Assembly: GCA_030647705.1 (NCBI GenBank)
Contig: JAUSJJ010000001.1
Location: forward strand, 1 to 6,079
Direction: 5' to 3'
DNA length: 6,079 bases
Origin: Dehalococcoidia bacterium
GTDB lineage: Bacteria; Chloroflexota; Dehalococcoidia; JAUSJJ01
Part shown: in pieces, positions 1-5,842 of the stretch
Position numbering within the stretch: the first letter of the stretch is position 1
Layout: each line of letters opens with the position of its first letter
Program-made: the position numbers and the translations under genes
Notes under the pieces: model-generated
Told to the model about the DNA's origin: nothing
Database searches by the model: none
Seen by the model: the letters and a program-made list of their open reading frames with translations, nothing else

Positions 1-171
1 TAGAAACGTCTGTCTTTCCCCCCACCCGGCCCAGTGAGGCTGCATCTGTGGGACACCCCCAGACCCTCGGTATCCGCCTCAGGCGGACGCCTCTCCGCAC
101 TCTCGGACGGCGGGACACCCTTCCCGGAACTCAGATACAACAGCTTTAGCACAGGCGGTATGATAAGGCTG
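1..171. repeat. Intergenic stretch with repeat-like motifs, no gene seen
   Basis: No supported gene lies in this stretch, which follows the last gene of the rpsB operon. It contains a perfect 6-bp hairpin at 73-87 (TCCGCC, loop TCA, GGCGGA) and two copies of a GGGACACCC motif, at 50-60 (as GGGACACCCCC) and at 112-120. The same 11-mer GGGACACCCCC recurs at 5672-5682 in the repeat block upstream of clpC. This suggests both intergenic regions carry diverged members of one dispersed repeat family, but the shared motif is short. The hairpin is not followed by a T-rich tract on the minus strand, so I do not call it a terminator. An open frame on the plus strand through this stretch has no recognisable protein features. 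Confidence 0.4.
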
Positions 172-687
172 TCAGGGAAGCTCCAGGTCGAAGTACCACG
201 CGCACCAGATATCCTCCGAATGTCTTGGCGGACAGAAGTCACACCTGACCTGGATCCGTGGGTCGATCGCACTTGCGAAACTCTTGAAATAGGCTTCGTC
301 CACTCGGCGGCAGTCGAAAAGCGCCTTGTTGGCCTTCAGCCGCTCCGTCTGAGAATAGCAGCCGGTGCAGCGGAAAACTGCCTGCCGGGCGGAGACCAGC
401 GCCACATCATAATCGTTCATGGACAGGCAAGGATCGAGTTCCAGGGCCGTGACCAGCGCCGGCAGACCTTTGCCGTTGAGCCCCAGCGCTTCGGTCAAAC
501 GGAAGGCGCTCCGCCGGCCCAACCACTCCCACACCTCTTCGTCCACTTCCGTCGCCAGATCGGCGCCCAGGCGTTTTTCTACACCCACGAACCAGAGCCC
601 ATCTACGGTGCGGAAATCCTTCAGAGAAACTTCGAGCAGCGCCTGCAACTGCTTGCGGGAAAGCCGGGCCAGCCTGCTCGAATTCAC
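172..687 (-). CDS. Cys-rich DUF6125-like protein (possible relative of the L-2-amino-thiazoline-4-carboxylate hydrolase family)
   Basis: This is a 171-aa cytoplasmic protein of unknown function, with no signal peptide or membrane segment. The N-terminal half is helical and has a DGLWF motif at 29-33 followed by an acidic DEEVWEWLG stretch. The C-terminal half holds most of the cysteines: CTGC (107-110), C126, C149 and C152 (CDFC followed by PP) and C162 in WCAW, after a conserved-looking DPRI at 142-145. This layout matches my recollection of DUF6125 proteins, which resemble the ATC-hydrolase family; the assignment is from memory of the pattern. The cysteines could bind a metal or Fe-S cluster, or form a redox site; that is inference. 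The start is GTG at 687, whose GTGA overlaps the pyrH stop by 4 nt, so translation is probably coupled to pyrH and the gene belongs to the rpsB operon. Ribosome recycling factor (frr) is often found at this position, but this protein does not resemble it. Confidence 0.75.
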   Translation of the reverse strand: MNSSRLARLSRKQLQALLEVSLKDFRTVDGLWFVGVEKRLGADLATEVDEEVWEWLGRRSAFRLTEALGLNGKGLPALVTALELDPCLSMNDYDVALVSARQAVFRCTGCYSQTERLKANKALFDCRRVDEAYFKSFASAIDPRIQVRCDFCPPRHSEDIWCAWYFDLELP

Positions 688-1427
688 GCCCTGGCCTCGG
701 TGTAGACCAGGGTACCCCCGGCCTCTCCGGCCACCACCCTTTCGATGGCGCGCTCACCCAACACGTCGAAGACGATAATCGGCAGGCTGTTCTCCATGCA
801 CAGGGAGAGCGCCGTGCTGTCCATCACTTCCAGCCGCCGATTGATGGCCTCCATGTGAGTTATCTTCTCGAACTTCTTGGCATTGGGGTGCCTCAGTGGA
901 TCGACATCGTAAATGCCATCGACCCTGTGTTTGCCCATGAGCAGGACGTCAACCCCGATCTCGATTGCCCGCAGCGCGGCTGCTGTATCCGTAGTCATGT
1001 ACGGGTTGCCGGTGCCGGCCGCAAAGACAACCACGCGCCCCTTTTCCAGGTGGCGGATAGCCCGGCGGCGGATGTAAGGCTCAGCGACGGCCTGTACGGT
1101 GATGGCGCTCAGGGTCCGTGTGGTGACCCCTTCGTGCTCCAGGGCATCCTGCAGGGCCAGAGAGTTGATCAGAGTTGCCAGCATGCCCGAGTAGTCCGCG
1201 GTGGCCCGGTCCATGCCCTCGGCCGCCGCCTCTTCCCCCCGGAAGATGTTGCCCCCGCCCACCACCATCGCCACCTGGACGCCCATCTGCGTCACCCGCT
1301 TGACCTGGCGGGCGATGTCGTACAGGGTCTCGTGATCGATGCCATAGCCTTTGGAGCCCATCAGGGCTTTCCCGCTGAGCTTCAAAAGCACTCTTTTGTA
1401 TATTGTCTTGCCGAGGTTAGTTTCCAA
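684..1427 (-). CDS. pyrH: UMP kinase (uridylate kinase)
   Basis: PyrH phosphorylates UMP to UDP with ATP in the cytoplasm, the committed step from UMP to the other pyrimidine nucleotides. It belongs to the amino acid kinase fold family and acts as a hexamer in other bacteria. With the TTG start at 1427 it is 247 aa, close to the E. coli length of 241. Visible motifs are [10 protein letters not shown] near the N-terminus, GGGNIFRG (57-64), [27 protein letters not shown] (138-147) and VDGIYDVDP (169-177). No ATG lies upstream of the essential KLSG loop in this frame. Possible starts are TTG 1490 (74-nt overlap with tsf), TTG 1442 and TTG 1427. I prefer 1427 because it gives [12 protein letters not shown], which lines up with the E. 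coli N-terminus, and only an 11-nt overlap with tsf. No good Shine-Dalgarno precedes it, so coupling to tsf is likely. Oddity: the usual KLSGE reads KLSGK here. Confidence 0.93.
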   Translation of the reverse strand: METNLGKTIYKRVLLKLSGKALMGSKGYGIDHETLYDIARQVKRVTQMGVQVAMVVGGGNIFRGEEAAAEGMDRATADYSGMLATLINSLALQDALEHEGVTTRTLSAITVQAVAEPYIRRRAIRHLEKGRVVVFAAGTGNPYMTTDTAAALRAIEIGVDVLLMGKHRVDGIYDVDPLRHPNAKKFEKITHMEAINRRLEVMDSTALSLCMENSLPIIVFDVLGERAIERVVAGEAGGTLVYTEARA

Positions 1428-1920
1428 GTTCGAATCGGGCAAATCTTCTGACTCTGATATTCTCCCCTGTTCTGGCCACGGTCTCCACAATCAAGTCCTG
1501 GATGGTCTTCTGCGGGTCCCTGATATAGGGTTGTTGCAGCAGACAGACCTCAGCCGGATTGACCTTCTCCCCGGCGGGGACGTCCTCGGCGCCGACGTAT
1601 TGAGGGTTGATGGCGGCAACCTGCATGGCCAACTCGTGCGCCAACTGCTTGAACCCCTCGGTACGGGCAACGAAGTCGCTTTCGCAGTTTACTTCCACCA
1701 TGGCGCCGATGCGCCCGCCGGCGTGAACGTATACCTCGATCAGCCCCTGGCTGGCTACGCGGCTTGACCTCTTGGCTGCCACGGCCAGGCCCTGCTCTCT
1801 GAGGAGCTTGTTAGCGGACTCGACGTCTCCGGAGCATTTCTCCAGGGCCTTCTTGCAGTCCATGACCCCGGCGCCGCTCTTCTCTCGGAGCTGTTTGATA
1901 GCTTCAGCAGAAACGCCCAC
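1417..1920 (-). CDS. tsf: Translation elongation factor Ts, short form
   Basis: EF-Ts is the nucleotide exchange factor that releases GDP from EF-Tu during elongation. The 167-aa product starts with a UBA-like helical domain (about 1-45) carrying the family signature [16 protein letters not shown] (11-26). The core follows, with NCESDFVAR (78-86), where SDFV corresponds to the TDFV motif that contacts EF-Tu. The C-terminus (about 127-167) has the [11 protein letters not shown] and [16 protein letters not shown] stretches found at the end of short EF-Ts proteins. The second core subdomain and coiled coil of the 283-aa E. coli protein are absent, as in other short EF-Ts proteins, so I read this as lineage-typical and not as truncation. 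The GTG start at 1920 directly follows the rpsB TAG stop and is preceded by a consensus ribosome binding site inside rpsB. Confidence 0.95.
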   Translation of the reverse strand: MGVSAEAIKQLREKSGAGVMDCKKALEKCSGDVESANKLLREQGLAVAAKRSSRVASQGLIEVYVHAGGRIGAMVEVNCESDFVARTEGFKQLAHELAMQVAAINPQYVGAEDVPAGEKVNPAEVCLLQQPYIRDPQKTIQDLIVETVARTGENIRVRRFARFELGN

Positions 1921-2727
1921 CTATGCCTCCTTCTGTGCGACGTTAGGCGTGGCGGAAACCTTCACAGCCGCCGGTTGAAGGGGTGCTTCCTGACCGGCAT
2001 CTTCCGTCTTCGCTGCCTCTTCCTCTTTGAGCCTGCCGGCCCTGATGGCTTTGCCCTCGAGGACGGCCTCTGCCACAATGTTGCACAGAAGCTTCACCGC
2101 CTTTATCGCGTCGTCGTTGGCGGGGATGATGTAGTCGATCTCATCCGGGTTGCAGTTGGTGTCCACCACGGCCACTACCGGGACGGCCAGCTTGCGGGAT
2201 TCGATGACGGCGTTCCTCTCACGGGAGGGGTCGATGATAAACAGGAGGGAAGGGAGCGCCACCATTTCCTTGATTCCGCCGAAGATGCGGTTCATGTGGT
2301 TCATTTCTCGCTCTAGCTTGGAGGATTCCTTCTTGGGCAGGCGGTCGAGCTCGCCCCGGGACTTGCGGTCCTCCAGCCGCACCAGATAGTCGATGCGGCT
2401 CTGGACTGTGCGGAAGTTGGTGAGCGTGCCTCCCAGCCACCGCCGGTTGACGAAGTACATGCCGGAGCGCTTTGCCTCTTCCTCTATGGCCTCCTGGCAC
2501 TGCTTCTTGGTTCCGACGAACAGGACGGTCCCGCCATCGGCGACCGTATCCCTGATGAACTCGTAGGACTTCTTCATCAGGACGACGGTCTGCTGCAGGT
2601 CGATGATATGGATGCCGTTGCGCTGGGTGAAGATGTAGGGCCGCATGCGCGGGTCCCAACGCCGCACCTGGTGACCGAAGTGCACCCCCGCCTCAAGAAG
2701 GCTTTTCATTGAAACATTTACTGGCAC
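1921..2727 (-). CDS. rpsB: Small ribosomal subunit protein S2
   Basis: S2 is a structural protein of the 30S subunit that binds late in assembly, near the junction of head and body, close to S1 in bacteria that have it. From the GTG at 2727 it is 268 aa. It opens with the typical [16 protein letters not shown] and [11 protein letters not shown], and carries both family signatures: [13 protein letters not shown] (93-105) and a second centred on [17 protein letters not shown] (183-199), followed by IPANDDA. The last 40 or so residues (from about 229) form a charged, Ala-rich, low-complexity tail beyond the conserved core. An upstream TTG at 2775 would add 16 residues ([16 protein letters not shown]) with no counterpart in S2. 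The GTG at 2727 has a good ribosome binding site 7 nt away and gives the usual N-terminus, so I chose it. It is the first gene of the operon. Confidence 0.95.
   Translation of the reverse strand: MPVNVSMKSLLEAGVHFGHQVRRWDPRMRPYIFTQRNGIHIIDLQQTVVLMKKSYEFIRDTVADGGTVLFVGTKKQCQEAIEEEAKRSGMYFVNRRWLGGTLTNFRTVQSRIDYLVRLEDRKSRGELDRLPKKESSKLEREMNHMNRIFGGIKEMVALPSLLFIIDPSRERNAVIESRKLAVPVVAVVDTNCNPDEIDYIIPANDDAIKAVKLLCNIVAEAVLEGKAIRAGRLKEEEAAKTEDAGQEAPLQPAAVKVSATPNVAQKEA
1926..1932 (-). promoter_or_regulatory. Shine-Dalgarno of tsf inside the end of rpsB
   Basis: AAGGAGG on the minus strand lies 5 nt before the GTG at 1920 (spacer CATAG, which includes the rpsB stop codon). It is an almost perfect anti-16S match and fixes the GTG as the tsf start. 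Confidence 0.85.
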
Positions 2728-2899
2728 AGTTGTATCCTTTTCCCCTTTCCCGTCCAATTTCAGTTTGCGCTCCAAACAGCCTCTCTCAGAGAGAAAACAC
2801 GGCTTGATGGAGCTCGACTCACTATGGGGCTCAACCCCGTTCGCATCCCCGAAAGCAAGGGGAATCTTGCCACGATGTTAGCTGTGGCATGGACTCCAA
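2728..2899 (-). promoter_or_regulatory. Long structured 5' leader of rpsB (candidate autoregulatory leader)
   Basis: The region between the inferred transcription start (about 2899) and the rpsB GTG is about 170 nt long and holds no supported gene. It contains a series of short perfect inverted repeats, given in plus coordinates: 2868-2873 with 2884-2889 (TGCCAC/GTGGCA), 2846-2850 with 2859-2863 (TCCCC/GGGGA), 2826-2829 with 2835-2838 (GGGG/CCCC), 2781-2785 with 2789-2793 (CTCTC/GAGAG, possibly extended by AGCC/GGCT at 2778-2781 and 2801-2804), and 2763-2767 with 2773-2777 (GTTTG/CAAAC). In E. coli, S2 represses rpsB-tsf through the rpsB leader. A similar role here is inference, and the hairpins are individually short. 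Confidence 0.4.
2735..2741 (-). promoter_or_regulatory. Shine-Dalgarno of rpsB that decides the start
   Basis: AAAAGGA on the minus strand, within a purine-rich run (2735-2750), lies 7 nt upstream of the GTG at 2727. It supports this start over the longer frame beginning with TTG at 2775. Confidence 0.7.
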
Positions 2900-2905
2900 A
2901 CGGGG

Positions 2906-2934
2906 AGTATAACATAAATCCCAGAGGCTGGCAA
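2906..2934 (-). promoter_or_regulatory. Sigma-70-type promoter of the rpsB-tsf-pyrH operon
   Basis: On the minus strand, the -35 element TTGCCA (2934-2929) is separated by exactly 17 nt from the -10 element TATACT (2911-2906). Each box matches five of six consensus bases. Transcription would start near 2899. The promoter sits between the clpC terminator and rpsB, in an AT-richer patch of an otherwise GC-rich window. A 6-bp inverted repeat (AAATCG/CGATTT, 2938-2952) abuts the -35 box on its upstream side. It could be an operator or a remnant of a weak terminator, but may be chance. Confidence 0.75.
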
Positions 2935-2985
2935 CAAAAATCGGAGCGATTTGAGGACAGTGCTCTGCCTGCCTCAGAAGAGGAT

Positions 2986-3024
2986 AAAGCAAAGGGCCTG
3001 GGGAAGCCCCAGGCCCTTTGCTTT
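2986..3024 (-). terminator. Rho-independent terminator of clpC
   Basis: A perfect 18-bp inverted repeat (arms 2986-3003 and 3007-3024) with a 3-nt loop (3004-3006) begins 21 nt after the clpC stop codon. On the minus strand it is followed by TTTATCCTCTTCT, a moderately T-rich tract. The outer AAAGC/GCTTT ends of the stem provide T residues on both strands, so it may also work in the other direction, although no plus-strand gene is present. It insulates the rpsB operon promoter from clpC transcription. Confidence 0.88.
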
Positions 3025-3045
3025 CTTGGGTTCAGAGTGCTGCGC

Positions 3046-5490
3046 TTAACGCTTGCCCGCGGCGGCCTCGGTCTTCGGCAGGGAGAAGGTCAGGCCTTCC
3101 TTGTTGACGTCCACCACCACGGTGTCGCCGTCCTTGCACTCTCCCCTCAGTATCTTGGAAGAGAGCGGGTTCTCCACGTAGCGTTGTATGGCCCGCCTCA
3201 GCGGCCGCGCGCCGTACACCGGGTCGAACCCTTCCTTCACCAGCCAGTCCTTGGCGGCATCGGTGAGCGTGATGGTTATCCTGCTGTCCTCCAACCGCTT
3301 CTGAACGTCCTTGATCAGCAGGTCGACGATCTGCCTGATCTGCTCCTCGCCCAGCGGATGGAAGATAATGATCTCGTCCAGCCGGTTGAGAAACTCGGGG
3401 CGGAAGGCCCTCTTCAGCTCGCTCTCGATAGACGTCCGCACGCGTTTCTGGTCGAGCGCCTCCTGCCCTTCCTGGCGAAAGCCGATGGCCTGCCGCTGGA
3501 ACTCCTGGCCGCCCAGGTTCGAGGTCATGATCACCACGGCATTCCGGAAGCTGACCTTGCGCCCGTGGCCGTCGGTGAGCCTGCCGTCCTCCAATATCTG
3601 GAGCAGGATGTTGAACACGTCCGGGTGGGCCTTCTCGATCTCATCGAACAGTACCACCTGGTAGGGCCGGCGTCTGATGGCTTCGGTTAGCTGTCCGGCC
3701 TCATCGTAACCCACGTACCCCGGCGGCGCTCCAATGAGCCGGGAGACAGTGTGCTTCTCCTGGAACTCCGACATATCCATGCGGATCATGGCCTCTTCGT
3801 TATCGAAGAGGAACTCAGCCAGAGCACGGGCCATCTCGGTCTTGCCCACTCCGGTGGGACCGAGGAACATGAAGCTGCCGATGGGCCGCCTGGGGTCTTT
3901 GAGCCCGGCCCGCGCCCGGCGGACGGCCTCTGAAACGGCCACCACGGCCTCGTTCTGGTCGACCATCCGCTTGTGCAGATTGTCCTCCATGTGGACCAGC
4001 TTGTCGGCCTCGCTCTGCAGCATCCGGGCCACCGGAATGCCGGTCCACTTGGAGACCAGCTCAGCGATGTCTTCCTCGTCTACTACGGTGTCAATCCTCT
4101 TTTCTTTTCGCCACGCCTCCGTGGCCTTGTTCAGCTTGTCCTCCAGCGCCAGCCGCTGCGCCTTGAACTGCGCGGCATTCTGGTAGTCTTGGCGGCCGGA
4201 GGCAGAGTCCTCCTCATCAGCCAGGTGTTTCCTCTGCTCTTCCAGCGATTTCACCTCGGCCGGAGCGCTTTCAGCGTCGATCCTGGCCTTGGACGCGGCC
4301 TCGTCGATGAGGTCGATGGCCTTGTCGGGCAGAAAGCGGTCCGAGATATAGCGGTGGCTTAGCTTGACTGCGGCCATCAGCGCGGAGTCTTCGATCTTGA
4401 TTTTGTGGTGAGCTTCATACTTGGGGCGAAGCACCCGCAGCATCTCGATGGCGTCTTCCTCGTTCGGCTCACCCAGGAAGACGGGCTGGAAACGCCGTTC
4501 CAGGGCGGCATCCTTCTCGATATGTTTGCGGTACTCGTCCGAGGTGGTGGCGCCCACGCACTGCAGCTCGCCGCGGGCCAGCGCCGGCTTCAACATGCTG
4601 GACGCATCGATGGCGCCTTCGGCCGCGCCTGCGCCGACCACGGTGTGGATCTCATCGATGAAGAGGACAATTTCACCTTTCGCCTGCCGGATCTCGTCCA
4701 TCACCGCTTTGAGGCGCTCCTCGAACTCGCCACGGAACTTGCTGCCGGCCACCAGAGCGCCCATGTCCAGGGCCAGCACCTTCCGCCCTTTCAGAGAATC
4801 GGGGACGTCGTTGGCCACTATCTTCTGAGCCAGCCCTTCGACGATGGCGGTCTTGCCCACGCCGGCCTCTCCGATGATCACCGGGTTGTTCTTGGTGCGA
4901 CGGGTGAGCACCTGCATCACCCGCTTTATCTCTTCCTCGCGACCGACCACCGGGTCCAGCTTGCCTTCCCTGGCCAGTTGGGTCAGGTCACGGCTGTACT
5001 TCTCCAGCGCCCGGTACTTGCTCTCCGCTCTGGGATCGGTCACCCGATGTCCTCCTCTTACTTCCTGAAGCGCTCTGTAAAGCTTCTCCTGGTCGATGCC
5101 GGCGTCTCGCAGTGTCCTGGGAGCGTCTCCATCGGCCTCACCGAGCATGGCGACGAGGATATGCTCCGTGCCTACGAACTCGTCCTTCAGCCGCTGCGCT
5201 TCCTCATTGGCGCGCTGCAGGAGTTGAGCCACCCTTGGTGTGGCGTAGACCTGGGTCCCTTCGACGGCCACTTTCGGCGTGCGCGCAAGCGCCTCTTCGA
5301 CCCTCTGGATTATCTTCTCAGGACGGATGCCCAGCTTGTCCAGTATCAGTCTGGTGACGCCGCCCTCCTGTTGCAGCAACGACAGCAGGATATGCTCGAC
5401 GTCCCACTGGCTGTGACGGAATTGATGTACCATTGCCTGCGAGGCGGCCAGCGCCTCCTGCGCCTGTTCCGTGAATTTCTCTTGGCTCAT
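3046..5490 (-). CDS. clpC: ATP-dependent Clp protease unfoldase subunit ClpC
   Basis: This 814-aa Hsp100 protein is predicted to unfold substrates and thread them into the ClpP peptidase as an ATP-driven hexamer. Domains in order: an N-domain with two Clp repeats (about 5-145), AAA+ module 1 with Walker A GEAGVGKT (207-214), pore loop KFRG (251-254), Walker B LFIDE (276-280) and arginine residues in ERRF (331-334). A short middle domain (about 405-470) carries a UVR-like helix around [16 protein letters not shown]+ module 2 has Walker A GPTGVGKT (544-551), pore loop GYVGY (591-595), Walker B VLFDEIEK (613-620), sensor 1 MTSN (655-658) and sensor 2 GARPLRR (760-766). The IGF at 669-671 sits where ClpC and ClpA carry their ClpP-docking tripeptide. 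Together with the short middle domain and the length, this argues against ClpB (about 860 aa, long coiled-coil middle domain, no IGF loop). The ATG at 5490 has GGAGGAG 10 nt upstream. The hspR gene lies upstream, so heat-shock control is plausible. Confidence 0.95.
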   Translation of the reverse strand: MSQEKFTEQAQEALAASQAMVHQFRHSQWDVEHILLSLLQQEGGVTRLILDKLGIRPEKIIQRVEEALARTPKVAVEGTQVYATPRVAQLLQRANEEAQRLKDEFVGTEHILVAMLGEADGDAPRTLRDAGIDQEKLYRALQEVRGGHRVTDPRAESKYRALEKYSRDLTQLAREGKLDPVVGREEEIKRVMQVLTRRTKNNPVIIGEAGVGKTAIVEGLAQKIVANDVPDSLKGRKVLALDMGALVAGSKFRGEFEERLKAVMDEIRQAKGEIVLFIDEIHTVVGAGAAEGAIDASSMLKPALARGELQCVGATTSDEYRKHIEKDAALERRFQPVFLGEPNEEDAIEMLRVLRPKYEAHHKIKIEDSALMAAVKLSHRYISDRFLPDKAIDLIDEAASKARIDAESAPAEVKSLEEQRKHLADEEDSASGRQDYQNAAQFKAQRLALEDKLNKATEAWRKEKRIDTVVDEEDIAELVSKWTGIPVARMLQSEADKLVHMEDNLHKRMVDQNEAVVAVSEAVRRARAGLKDPRRPIGSFMFLGPTGVGKTEMARALAEFLFDNEEAMIRMDMSEFQEKHTVSRLIGAPPGYVGYDEAGQLTEAIRRRPYQVVLFDEIEKAHPDVFNILLQILEDGRLTDGHGRKVSFRNAVVIMTSNLGGQEFQRQAIGFRQEGQEALDQKRVRTSIESELKRAFRPEFLNRLDEIIIFHPLGEEQIRQIVDLLIKDVQKRLEDSRITITLTDAAKDWLVKEGFDPVYGARPLRRAIQRYVENPLSSKILRGECKDGDTVVVDVNKEGLTFSLPKTEAAAGKR

Positions 5491-5500
5491 CTTCTCGATT

Positions 5501-5508
5501 CTCCTCCT
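5501..5508 (-). promoter_or_regulatory. Shine-Dalgarno of clpC
   Basis: AGGAGGAG on the minus strand ends 10 nt before the ATG at 5490. The spacing is slightly long but supports this start, as does the standard Clp N-terminus FTEQAQEAL. Confidence 0.7.
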
Positions 5509-5593
5509 ATCTCGGCCCGCGCTTCGTCACGAAAGCTCCTAAGAAAAACGCCCCATTGGTCATTCTCACGAAAACACGTTCTCGGGGCCTCAC

Positions 5594-5612
5594 CCCCGTA
5601 TCAAGTACGGGG
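5594..5612. repeat. Perfect 7-bp hairpin
   Basis: CCCCGTA (5594-5600), loop TCAAG, TACGGGG (5606-5612). It is the hairpin of the repeat block nearest to clpC. An outer GCCT/AGGC pairing may extend it, with asymmetric internal loops. Confidence 0.75.
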
Positions 5613-5625
5613 CAGGCTCTCTCGG

Positions 5626-5652
5626 TCTCCCTCTCCTGCCCAGAGAGGGAGA
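5626..5652. repeat. Perfect 10-bp hairpin, purine/pyrimidine-biased arms
   Basis: TCTCCCTCTC (5626-5635), 7-nt loop, GAGAGGGAGA (5643-5652). The arms are pure pyrimidine and pure purine runs. On the minus strand the stem is followed by GACCGAG and not by T residues, so it is not a standard terminator. Confidence 0.8.
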
Positions 5653-5666
5653 AGAAAAGGAGTCTG

Positions 5667-5685
5667 ACAGGGGGACACCCCCTGT
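5667..5685. repeat. Perfect 8-bp GC-rich hairpin with GGGACACCCCC core
   Basis: ACAGGGGG (5667-5674), loop ACA, CCCCCTGT (5678-5685). Its central 11-mer GGGACACCCCC also occurs at 50-60, in the intergenic stretch at the other end of the window. Confidence 0.8.
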
Positions 5686-5693
5686 AACCCCTG

Positions 5694-5716
5694 CCAGAGA
5701 GGTTTTTCCTCTCTGG
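5694..5716. repeat. Perfect 9-bp hairpin
   Basis: CCAGAGAGG (5694-5702), loop TTTTT, CCTCTCTGG (5708-5716). The T-only (plus) or A-only (minus) loop and the palindromic arms are typical of intergenic repeat units. On the minus strand no T-tract follows, so termination after hspR is not supported by this hairpin. Confidence 0.8.
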
Positions 5717-5842
5717 ACTCACCTCCGTGTTCATGTTTCGGGGCATGACCGCTGCATTGAGAATAGACACGGCGAACACTCGCAGCAATGACAGAGCGAC
5801 CTCCGCTATTCTCACTCGTTGGTGGCGCCTGTTCTTTTCTTC

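Larger units (their letters stand above)
5491..5842. repeat. 352-bp intergenic region between hspR and clpC, mainly a hairpin-rich repeat-like block
   Basis: No supported gene lies here. From about 5594 to 5720 the sequence is packed with four perfect hairpins, listed separately. The two at 5667-5716 are enclosed by GAGTC (5660-5664) and GACTC (5716-5720), so they could fold as a three-way junction. GGGCAGG (5610-5616) and CCTGCCC (5635-5641) form an alternative pairing that competes with neighbouring stems. An 8-nt direct repeat ATTCTCAC occurs at 5562-5569 and 5808-5815. This resembles a non-autonomous dispersed intergenic repeat, and shares GGGACACCCCC with the left edge of the window. I found no HspR-type inverted repeat (CTTGAGT/ACTCAAG) and no convincing promoter. 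The best weak candidate is TTGCTG, 17 nt, TATTCT on the minus strand near 5763-5791. Whether clpC is co-transcribed with hspR is unresolved. Confidence 0.6.

Noticed and set aside
34..705. 223-codon plus-strand frame at the left end
   Set aside because: It lies antisense to the pyrH-coupled Cys-rich gene, which has a coherent protein with family-like motifs and an operon-type overlap.
1417..1920. EF-Ts as a truncated or broken gene
   Set aside because: The ending [17 protein letters not shown] resembles natural short EF-Ts proteins, and the stop is followed directly by pyrH with normal operon spacing.
2824..3690. 288-codon open frame on the plus strand over the rpsB leader, terminator and the clpC 3' end
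   Set aside because: It runs through the terminator stem and antisense to clpC, with no conserved motif; it is a shadow frame.
3046..5490. Calling the Clp protein ClpB
   Set aside because: The middle domain is short, the length is 814 aa, and an IGF docking tripeptide is present, all of which fit ClpC and not ClpB.
4405..5667. 420-codon open frame on the plus strand opposite clpC
   Set aside because: It is antisense to a well-conserved ClpC and has no recognisable domain. Long shadow frames are expected in GC-rich coding DNA.
5763..5791. Promoter for clpC (TTGCTG, 17 nt, TATTCT on the minus strand)
   Set aside because: The spacing is right but the boxes match only 3 of 6 and 4 of 6 consensus bases, so it is not listed as a feature.
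5507..5815. 102-codon minus-strand frame in the hspR-clpC spacer
   Set aside because: It is made almost entirely of the hairpin repeats, has no domain-like features and would end just before the clpC ribosome binding site. It is most likely a chance reading of repeat DNA.
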